Under the pieces are notes generated by a model that searched no databases, was not told the DNA's origin, and worked only from the letters and a program-made list of their open reading frames with translations. DNA of 38,807 nt from positions 1 through 38,807 of the forward strand of contig NZ_BDCD01000054.1 in assembly GCF_001613325.1 (NCBI RefSeq), written 5' to 3'. The DNA is from Nocardia yamanashiensis NBRC 100130. GTDB taxonomy: Bacteria > Actinomycetota > Actinomycetes > Mycobacteriales > Mycobacteriaceae. A program made the position numbers and the translations under genes. The first letter of the stretch is position 1. Every line of letters begins with the position of its first letter. Below are positions 32,361 through 38,807 of this stretch, one piece after another.

Positions 32361-33386
32361 CTAGTCGACGGTGAGTTCGACCGGGACCGCGATCACGTCG
32401 ACCATGGCGCCGTTGCGCAGTACGGTCACCGGCAGTGAGCGGCCGATGGCCTCGGCGAAGAGTTGGCGTTGGATGCCCTGGGCGTCGCGGACTTCCTGGC
32501 GGGCCACGCTGAGCACCAGGTCTCCGCGGCGCAGGCCGGCGCGTTCGGCGGGGCCGCCGCGGACCACTTCCACGATGCGCAGGCCGGCGTTCTGGCCGGT
32601 GCGGGCGGCCACGGCCTCGGGCAGGGGTGCGGGGACGCCGACGACGCCGAGGTAGGCGCGGCGTACTCGGCCTTCGTGCAGCAGGGTGGTGATGATGCGG
32701 CGGGTGGTGATGTTGATCGGGATGGCCAGGCCCAGGCCGATACCGGCGACGGCGGTGTTGATGCCGACTACCCGGCCGGCTGAATTGGCCAGGGCGCCGC
32801 CGGAATTGCCGGGGTTGAGGGCGGCGTCGGTTTGGATCACGTCTTCGATCACCCGTGCGGCGCGGTTGTTGCCGACCGGTACCGAGCGGCCGAGAGCGCT
32901 CACCACCCCGGCGGTCACCGATCCGGCCAATCCGAGTGGGCTGCCGACGGCCACCACGAGTTGGCCGACGACCAGGTTGTCCGCGTCGCCGAGCTGTGCT
33001 GCGTCCGGTGCGCCGCTGCGGGCTTGCAGTACCGCCAGGTCCGAGAGCGGGTCCACGCCCACGACATCGAATTTCGATTCGACGCCGTCGGCGAAGACGA
33101 TGGTTCCGTTGCGTGCGGAGCCGACGACGTGCGCGTTGGTGAGCAGGAATCCGTCATCGGTGAACACCACCGCCGAGCCGCCTCCGCGCCGGGTCTGCAC
33201 GCTCGCCACGTGCGGTGTCACCGAGGCGGCTACCGCGATCACGGTTCGCGAGTAGGAATCCATGGCGTCGGCGTCGGCCGGGCCGCCGAGTATCGCCGGT
33301 CCCGGCTCGCCCGCCGTGCCATTGCCTGACGCATCGTCCGGTCTCGCCGCTGACGAGAAGGTCGCTTCGTCGTCCACGACGATCAC
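32361..33386 (-). CDS. HtrA/DegP-like S1C serine protease with PDZ domain, no membrane anchor
   Basis: A 341-residue S1C protease. The triad is intact: H86 (LTNAHVVG), D116 (DPLSDLAVL) and S205 (NPGNSGGAL). A PDZ domain covers roughly 250-335 (GGPAERAGLRRGDLVLS). The N-terminal ~45 residues are acidic and low-complexity (DDASGNGTAGEPGPA), with no signal peptide or transmembrane helix, unlike actinobacterial HtrA/PepD proteins. If the GTG start at 33386 is right it acts in the cytoplasm or is exported by an unknown route. The frame cannot be extended through a conventional start, because an in-frame ATG upstream is followed at once by a stop. Confidence 0.85.
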   Translation of the reverse strand: MIVVDDEATFSSAARPDDASGNGTAGEPGPAILGGPADADAMDSYSRTVIAVAASVTPHVASVQTRRGGGSAVVFTDDGFLLTNAHVVGSARNGTIVFADGVESKFDVVGVDPLSDLAVLQARSGAPDAAQLGDADNLVVGQLVVAVGSPLGLAGSVTAGVVSALGRSVPVGNNRAARVIEDVIQTDAALNPGNSGGALANSAGRVVGINTAVAGIGLGLAIPINITTRRIITTLLHEGRVRRAYLGVVGVPAPLPEAVAARTGQNAGLRIVEVVRGGPAERAGLRRGDLVLSVARQEVRDAQGIQRQLFAEAIGRSLPVTVLRNGAMVDVIAVPVELTVD

Positions 33387-33528
33387 CGTCCCCGATTACA
33401 TGATTACAGTCCCTAATTCAGGATGCGCGCGCGGCGGCGAGGCGACAACCCGTTCGCCGACAGCGCAATCCGGGCAGGTGCCCGCGTCGAGCGGCGCCCC
33501 GAGTTCGTTCAGCGGACCGGGAGCGGAT

Positions 33529-34068
33529 TCATCGGGGCGAGCCGGGCAGTGCGGCGAGGGCGTGGGCGGCGTCGTCCACGCTGAGCAGCAGGGAGCGGGC
33601 TTCGATTCGTTTCCAGCCTTGGGTGCGGGCGGGCAGCGGTGCGGTGAAGTCGATGCGCACCAGGGGCGAGGTGGGGGAGCGAACCCACGACAGCAAGCCG
33701 GACTCGGCGTCGAAATCCATGCCCAGCTGGGCCGGGCGTTGCGGGGTGGCGCGATGCGGGCCCGCCACGCTCACTTCGGCGCGGGGGATATCGAGGGAGC
33801 CGAGCCCGCCGAAGCGTGCGTGAATCGTGGTGTCGTCGATCCGGATCCGCGTCCACAGCGGGGAGGCGGCAGCGAGCAGAAAAGCCAGCGTCAAGACGCC
33901 GACCACGAGGTCCAGCAGATGGGCGGCGATTGCAGGCAGCAAAGCCGTGCCCGCGAAGTGCAGGATCGCCGCTTCCAGCACGCCGAGCCCGGCCATGCCC
34001 GCCACCAGCGCGCCCCAGCCGGCGCGACCGCCCAATCCGATCCGGGCCGAGCGGTCGCGTGCGGGCAT
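33529..34068 (-). CDS. Membrane protein with PH-like C-terminal domain (putative)
   Basis: A 179-residue protein. ATG 34068 follows GGAAGGGA and lies 20 bases after the TldE stop, so it is the last gene of the tldDE operon. Two hydrophobic segments (about 18-45 and 48-70) are followed by a beta-rich domain with arms IRIDDTTIHARFGG and a long C-terminal helix, which looks like the bacterial PH-like domains found in small membrane proteins. No known function; a link to TldD/TldE is by position only. Confidence 0.7.
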   Translation of the reverse strand: MPARDRSARIGLGGRAGWGALVAGMAGLGVLEAAILHFAGTALLPAIAAHLLDLVVGVLTLAFLLAAASPLWTRIRIDDTTIHARFGGLGSLDIPRAEVSVAGPHRATPQRPAQLGMDFDAESGLLSWVRSPTSPLVRIDFTAPLPARTQGWKRIEARSLLLSVDDAAHALAALPGSPR

Positions 34069-34088
34069 GGCGTCCCTTCCGATACGGG

Positions 34089-35492
34089 TTATGTTGCCTG
34101 GCTGACCGACGACATGTGGAAGTCGGGAATCCGCAAGGGCGGCATGGCTGTGCGGGTGAACCAATCCTTCCATTCGCGCGGCAGCGTGATCTCGGTGCGC
34201 CCGGCTTCGGAGACCCGGCGCAGCAGATCCAGCGGGCTCTCGTTGAAGCGGAAGTTGTTGACCGCTCCGGTCACTTCGCCGTTCTCGACCAGATACACCC
34301 CATCGCGAGTGAGGCCGGTGAGCAGCAGCGTCGCCGGATCCACCTCCCGGATGTACCACAGGCAGGTGAGCAGCAGCCCGCGTTCGGTGTTCGCGATCAT
34401 CTCCGGCAGCGTCGCGTCGGAACCGCCCGTCATGAGCAGGTTTTCACCCGGCACCGTGACGGGGGCATCGAATTCGGCGGCGGTGGCGCGCGGATACACC
34501 AGCGATTCGATGACGCCCTCGCGCACCCAGTCCGCGCGCTGGGCGGTGAGCCCGTTGTCGAACACCGACAGCGATTCCGAGGAAGCGGGCGTCGCCACGA
34601 ACGGCCGGTATTGCAGGCCCGCCGCGCTCGGATCGGAGTAGAGGGTCAGCGGAATATCGGTGAGCCGCTCGCCGATTCGGGTGCCGCCGGCCCGGGCGAA
34701 GGCGGTGTGGCCCTCGTGCGCGCCGCGGCCCTCCATGGACCAGGCCAGGTAGATCATGAGATCGGCGACCGCCGACGGCGGCAGCAGGGTTTCGTAGCGG
34801 CCGGCGGGCAGCTGCACGCGGCGCTTGGACCACTCCAGGCGGCGCGCGAGTTCGGCGAGCAGGCCGGGGGTGTCGACATCGGCGAAATCGGTGGTGCCCG
34901 CGCCCACCCAGGCACTGGCCAGATCGGTTCCGGCGCCGCGCTTTCCATTGATCTCGAGCGAACCGGTCGGCTGCACCCAGCGGCGGCGCACCCCGGTGGA
35001 GGTGCCCAGCCAGGTCGAATGCACCTGATGGTGGGCGAAACCGTAGAGGGTGTCGGCTTCGTCGAAACCCGGTGCGAGATCGCGCGCCAGGCCCGCGAAC
35101 ACCCCGATATCGGTGGTCGCGGGCGGGCCCTGCCAATCCAGCAGCTGATCGGGCGCGCCCGCGTCGACGGCGTCGGCCGCCAGCAGCGGCATGGCATCGC
35201 GCGCGGGTTCGGCGGTGCGCGCGGCCTCCTCGCTGGCGCGCACCACGGCCTCGATATCGGCCGGATCGACACTGGTCGAACTGACGCTGCCGACCCGCGC
35301 GGCATTCGGGCCGTCGCGGAACACCGACACCACCGCCCAGTCCCGCGCGACCGAGGAACCATTGGTGGTCATGGAATTTCCGGCCCAGCGCAGCGACGCC
35401 TCGTGCGCGTCGGTGACGATCACCACGGTCTCATCGGCGCGGGCGGACCGCAGCGCGCGTTCGACGACCTCGGGGGCGGGGAGCACACTCAC
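34089..35492 (-). CDS. tldE: TldE/PmbA-family metalloprotease subunit
   Basis: A 467-residue PmbA/TldE-like subunit that lacks the metal-binding HExxxH motif, as expected for TldE. The start is GTG 35492, with AGGAAAGGA before it and 16 bases after the TldD stop; the longer open frame lies inside tldD. Characteristic parts include the N-terminal segment (DETVVIVTDAHEASLRWAGN), FDNGLTAQRADW and the C-terminal glycine-rich LLTCLWYIREVDPATLL. With TldD it forms a heterodimeric protease that degrades unfolded peptides and, in some bacteria, matures peptide antibiotics. Confidence 0.9.
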   Translation of the reverse strand: MSVLPAPEVVERALRSARADETVVIVTDAHEASLRWAGNSMTTNGSSVARDWAVVSVFRDGPNAARVGSVSSTSVDPADIEAVVRASEEAARTAEPARDAMPLLAADAVDAGAPDQLLDWQGPPATTDIGVFAGLARDLAPGFDEADTLYGFAHHQVHSTWLGTSTGVRRRWVQPTGSLEINGKRGAGTDLASAWVGAGTTDFADVDTPGLLAELARRLEWSKRRVQLPAGRYETLLPPSAVADLMIYLAWSMEGRGAHEGHTAFARAGGTRIGERLTDIPLTLYSDPSAAGLQYRPFVATPASSESLSVFDNGLTAQRADWVREGVIESLVYPRATAAEFDAPVTVPGENLLMTGGSDATLPEMIANTERGLLLTCLWYIREVDPATLLLTGLTRDGVYLVENGEVTGAVNNFRFNESPLDLLRRVSEAGRTEITLPREWKDWFTRTAMPPLRIPDFHMSSVSQAT

Positions 35493-35508
35493 CGTGAAAG
35501 TCCTTTCC

Positions 35509-37044
35509 TCACTGCCCGGCTTCGGCGCGGGTATTGAGAATATTGATGCCGCGCACCAGTACCGACGGGCAGCCGTGCGAGACCGCCGCCACCTGTCCGG
35601 GCTGGGCCTTGCCGCAGTTGAACGCACCGCCCAGCACCCAGGTCGAGGGGCCGCCGACGGCTTCCATCGCACCCCAGAAGTCGGTGGTGGTGGCCTGGTA
35701 GGCGACATCGCGCAGCTGGCCGGCGAGTTCGCCGTTGCGGATGCGGAAGAAACGCTGGCCGGTGAACTGGAAGTTGTAGCGCTGCATATCGATCGACCAG
35801 GATTTGTCGCCGACGATATAGATGCCGTCCTCCACCCGGGAGATGAGCTCGGCGGTGCTGGTGTCGTCGACCGGATCCGGTTGCAGCGACACATTGGCCA
35901 TGCGCTGGATCGGCACGTGATGCGCGGAATCGGCGTAGGAGCAGCCGTTCGAGCGCTCCAGGCCCAGCCGCGGCGCGAAGACGCGATCGAGCTGATAGCC
36001 GACCAGGATGCCGTCGCGCACCAGATCCCAGCGCTGCCCGGCCACGCCCTCGTCGTCCCAGCCGACCGAGGCCAGGCCGTGGGCTTCGGTGCGGTCACCG
36101 GTCACATGCATGATCGGCGTGCCGTACTGCAAGGTGCCGAGCTTGTCCGGGGTGGCGAAAGAGGTGCCCGCGTAGGCCGATTCGTAGCCGATGGCGCGGT
36201 CGTACTCGGTGGCGTGGCCGATGGACTCGTGAATGGTCAGCCACAGATTGGTGGGGTCGATGACCAGGTCGGTGGGCCCGGCCTGCACGGTCGGGGCCTT
36301 CACCTTCTCGGCCAGCCACTCCGGGATGCGCGCGAGTTCGCCCGCCCAGTCCCAGGTTCCGTCCGCGCCGGTCACGTACTCCCAGCCGCGGCCCGCCGGG
36401 GCGGCCAGGGTGCGCATGGTCTCGAACACGCCCGCCGCCGGATCGACCGTGATGGCCTCCAGGTCCGGATGCAGGCGCACCCGCTGCTGGGTGATGCGCG
36501 AACCGAAGCTGTCGGCGTAGAAGGTCTGCTCCTTGACCTGCAGCACGCTCGCCGTCACGTGATCCACGCCGTCCGCGGACTTGAGGCGCTCCGAATAGTC
36601 CAGCAGCAGTGCGACTTTGTCCGGGGTGGCGACCTCGAACGGGTCCACCTCGTAGGGCGAGACGTATTCGGCGTCGGCGTAGACCGGTTCCGGAGCCAGC
36701 TCCACACGCTCGCGGTTGAGGGACCGCAAAGTCTTGGCTACTGTGACTGCACGGCGTGCCACTTCGGCCGCCGACGCGGAGGACAGGTCGGCGTGCGAGG
36801 CGAAACCCCAGGTGCCGTCCACGATCACGCGGACCGCGATACCGAGATCGGTACTGTCGCGCACCGATTCGACGCGGCCGTCACGTAACCGGATGGACTG
36901 CTGCAGGAGTCGGTGCACCCGCAGATCCGCGTACTCGGCCCCGGCCGCCCGCGCCGCCGACAACGCGGCGTCAGCGAGCGCGGCCAATGGCAGTGCGCGG
37001 AACTGCTCGTCCACGACCTTGGTTGCGATGCTCACCCGCTCCAC
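35509..37044 (-). CDS. tldD: TldD-family metalloprotease subunit
   Basis: A 511-residue TldD subunit. The zinc-binding HExxxH motif is H272-E273-H277 (IHESIGHATE), and the GAFNCGKAQPGQ-like C-terminal signature region is present. It partners the TldE protein made from the next gene. GTG 37044 is used; a second GTG at 37035 is possible, since neither has a clear ribosome-binding site. The intracellular peptidase removes unfolded or modified peptides; no peptide-antibiotic gene lies next to it, so a general role is likelier. Confidence 0.92.
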   Translation of the reverse strand: MERVSIATKVVDEQFRALPLAALADAALSAARAAGAEYADLRVHRLLQQSIRLRDGRVESVRDSTDLGIAVRVIVDGTWGFASHADLSSASAAEVARRAVTVAKTLRSLNRERVELAPEPVYADAEYVSPYEVDPFEVATPDKVALLLDYSERLKSADGVDHVTASVLQVKEQTFYADSFGSRITQQRVRLHPDLEAITVDPAAGVFETMRTLAAPAGRGWEYVTGADGTWDWAGELARIPEWLAEKVKAPTVQAGPTDLVIDPTNLWLTIHESIGHATEYDRAIGYESAYAGTSFATPDKLGTLQYGTPIMHVTGDRTEAHGLASVGWDDEGVAGQRWDLVRDGILVGYQLDRVFAPRLGLERSNGCSYADSAHHVPIQRMANVSLQPDPVDDTSTAELISRVEDGIYIVGDKSWSIDMQRYNFQFTGQRFFRIRNGELAGQLRDVAYQATTTDFWGAMEAVGGPSTWVLGGAFNCGKAQPGQVAAVSHGCPSVLVRGINILNTRAEAGQ

Positions 37045-37222
37045 GCTAGAGGGCGAGCGGCAGGGGCATCAACAACACGCTCACCCGGAGTGAAATACAC
37101 AACGTGCAAAGTGGCACACGCTGCAAGAATGCATGAAGTGCGAACCGGCACAGTATGAAACGCGCCCGACAAGCCCTGGATATGCCGGGTTTTGCTGCGC
37201 GAATGCCGTACTGTCCGTCCGC

Positions 37223-38807
37223 GTGCCGCCATCCGCACTCCGCGATCGCAAACGAGAACGTACCCGCCGCGCCCTGCAAGAGGCCGCCGTCGAACTGTTC
37301 GAGAGCCGAGGTTACGAGGCGACCACCGTCGCCGATATCGCCGCCGCGGCCGAAGTCGGCACCCGGACGTTCTTCAACTACTTCGCCAGCAAGGAAGAGC
37401 TGCTCTTCCCCGAACCCGACGAAAGAGTCTCCGCCGCAGCCCATGCCGTGGCCACTCGCCGCCCCGACGAACGCCCCGTGGAAGTCCTGCTGCGTGCCCT
37501 GCGCGCGGCCGGAGACAACCCGGGCGATCATCTCGGCGACAACCTGGCCTCCCGCATAGCGGTGCTGCGCGCCAAGGTCTCTCGCACTGTCCCCGCCGTG
37601 AGCGGCCGTGCCGCGCACGCCCAGCTCGCCGCTCAGATGGAGATCGCCCACCACCTGCGTGCGGCCTTCCCTGACGAACTCGATGAAGTCGAAGCCGCCG
37701 CACTGGTGGGCGCGGTTGTCGGCGCCGTCTCCGGGGCTCTCACCGCCCTCTTCGCTCACCCCGCCGGTGTCGCCGACCCCGACCGCCTGCACCGCCAGAT
37801 CGGCGAGGTCACCAACAAAGTCCTTGCCCCCTGGCTCAACCCACCCGCCGGGCAAACCGCTGGCGACCCCGCCGCCTCGGCGACTGCGAGCGCCGGGCCC
37901 ACCGGTGCCGACAGCGAACGCGCCAGGCCCGACTCGCCTGCGGATCGCGCTTCCCGCCCTCGCGCAGCCGAGGACGATCCCGCCGCGCACCAACACCCGG
38001 GCACGGAACCGGCCAAGGCCGATACGCGAGACCTCTCCGGCGACAACCAGAATCGGGGCCGCGCGGATACCCGGGTCGACGCGGAGTCCTCGGTACCGCT
38101 GCATCCCCTCGATGACGAGGTCGGCCCCCACGCGTTCGCGTCGGGGCTGACCGGGGTGCGCGAGGCGGCGCTGCGCGCGGACGAATGCGACTCGGGCGAG
38201 GGAGATACCGGCGACATCCGCGTCGGAGACGGACAACTCCCGGCAGCCCGGTGGTCGGCCGCCGGGCAGCCCGCCGTGGTCCCGGTCGGTACCGGAAGTG
38301 GCGGCACCTCGCGTGATCTCGATGACTCCAGCCGGCATGGAATCGACAGTGTCGAGGGGAACGACGCTGCGCGCTCTGCTGGGCCTTCGAACGACATGCG
38401 GGTCGACGGCTACCGGCCTGCGCCGCAGCTGCGGTCCGCCGGCACGGACGGTGGGGCTCGGGATGCCGTGGCCGATCCCATGCGTCACGGTGACGACTCG
38501 CATGGCACGCCGGGCGCTCGGCGTCTCGGTGACGCCGAAGCCTCGCGTGTGAGTCGGGAGTCGGTGGCGCCGGGCGGTTTTCGGGCGGCGGACGCATCGC
38601 CGGATTCGGGACAGCTTCGAGACGGTGGGGAATCGAGCCGTTCCGGTGTCGCGGGCAGCGGTTCGGAGTCTGTCGCGTCCAGCGCGCTGCGCCGGAGCGC
38701 CCTCGTGTGGGGCACCGGGAACAGCGGCCAGGACGGGGCCGGCACCGAGGCGGTGGGTCGCGGTGCCGGGCAGGTGGAACGGTCCGGTCCGTCCGCGGCG
38801 GCACGGC
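37223..38807 (+). CDS. TetR-family regulator with very long C-terminal extension (runs off the window)
   Basis: From GTG 37223 the frame is open without a stop to the right edge, 528 codons. Residues 1-~60 form a TetR helix-turn-helix (RERTRRALQEAAVELF to VGTRTFFNYFASKEELLF), and the TetR core ends near residue 210 at VTNKVLAPWLNP. After this come more than 300 residues rich in Gly, Asp, Ser, Ala and Arg with no visible fold, a disordered extension. Ordinary TetR proteins are about 200 residues. GC-rich third codon positions run throughout, so the extension looks coding. No ribosome-binding site precedes the GTG, and translation may be leaderless. It is divergent from tldD. Confidence 0.7.
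   Translation, partial: MPPSALRDRKRERTRRALQEAAVELFESRGYEATTVADIAAAAEVGTRTFFNYFASKEELLFPEPDERVSAAAHAVATRRPDERPVEVLLRALRAAGDNPGDHLGDNLASRIAVLRAKVSRTVPAVSGRAAHAQLAAQMEIAHHLRAAFPDELDEVEAAALVGAVVGAVSGALTALFAHPAGVADPDRLHRQIGEVTNKVLAPWLNPPAGQTAGDPAASATASAGPTGADSERARPDSPADRASRPRAAEDDPAAHQHPGTEPAKADTRDLSGDNQNRGRADTRVDAESSVPLHPLDDEVGPHAFASGLTGVREAALRADECDSGEGDTGDIRVGDGQLPAARWSAAGQPAVVPVGTGSGGTSRDLDDSSRHGIDSVEGNDAARSAGPSNDMRVDGYRPAPQLRSAGTDGGARDAVADPMRHGDDSHGTPGARRLGDAEASRVSRESVAPGGFRAADASPDSGQLRDGGESSRSGVAGSGSESVASSALRRSALVWGTGNSGQDGAGTEAVGRGAGQVERSGPSAAAR

Noticed and set aside
33391..33410. GATTACA repeats as a CRISPR array
   Set aside because: Only two short copies with no spacer, and no cas gene. 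They are at most an operator.
10403..37044. TldD/TldE as processing enzymes for the 23-residue peptide
   Set aside because: The genes are about 24 kb apart with no shared modification enzymes. TldD/TldE are widespread general peptidases.
37046..38503. 485-codon minus-strand open frame opposite the TetR extension
   Set aside because: The plus strand encodes a clear TetR domain at the start and stays open in that frame. The minus frame has only low-complexity sequence, although I cannot fully exclude it for the right part.
1..38807. tRNA, rRNA, riboswitch or prophage
   Set aside because: No cloverleaf, rRNA core sequence, known riboswitch pattern or phage structural gene was recognised anywhere in the window.

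Overview
The window is high-GC actinobacterial DNA. Dense short-overlap operons, GTG starts, a SARP-type regulator, a GTP-dependent PEP carboxykinase, an ECF42-like sigma operon and a secreted glycine-zipper protein together suggest Nocardia or a close relative in the Mycobacteriales. This is an inference from gene content; no rRNA or other taxonomic marker is present, and no tRNA, CRISPR array or transposase was seen.

Layout. 1-2 kb: small orphan genes resembling immunity or accessory genes of a polymorphic-toxin locus (a bL12-C-terminal-like protein, a small acidic protein, a DUF1851/Tdi1-like protein), with a degenerate ~53-bp direct repeat. 2-7 kb: a membrane protein, an alpha/beta hydrolase plus a DJ-1/AraC regulator, a lysine-rich miniprotein, a group-2 sigma-70 factor and a small hypothetical. 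7.5-11 kb: a hypothetical gene, a cold-shock protein, a phospholipase D-like enzyme, a 23-codon ORF for an amphipathic peptide with a strong ribosome-binding site, and a wHTH/resolvase-like gene pair. 11-16.6 kb: a second alpha/beta hydrolase, the operon PEPCK - SulP transporter - DUF5313, and an ArsR-type regulator.

The centrepiece (16.7-27.9 kb) is a compact biosynthetic cluster: alpha/beta hydrolase, acyl-CoA:ACP transacylase, an unusually long ACP, an active ketosynthase, a second ketosynthase with Cys replaced by Ala, a KAS III-like protein that keeps its Cys but lacks the His and Asn of FabH, a SnoaL-like cyclase, an FAD monooxygenase, a UbiG-like methyltransferase, a PPM1/LCMT-like methyltransferase, and a SARP/NB-ARC activator. 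The genes from transacylase to second methyltransferase are tightly packed or overlapping. Just before the transacylase are two TCGAGGT heptamers exactly 11 bp apart, the layout of a SARP operator, so the activator gene at the far end probably switches on the operon. No ketoreductase, dehydratase or classical aromatase is encoded, so the assembly logic predicts an unreduced poly-beta-keto chain that is cyclised, oxidised and methylated. I do not recognise the product.

28-38.8 kb: a secreted glycine-zipper protein with two orphan palindromes upstream; a methionine aminopeptidase divergent from an XRE regulator with two operator-like palindromes 30 bp apart; a PNPOx - YCII - ECF42 sigma operon; an HtrA-like protease without a membrane anchor; the metalloprotease pair TldD/TldE with a membrane protein; and a TetR-type regulator whose reading frame continues, low-complexity and uninterrupted, past the right edge.
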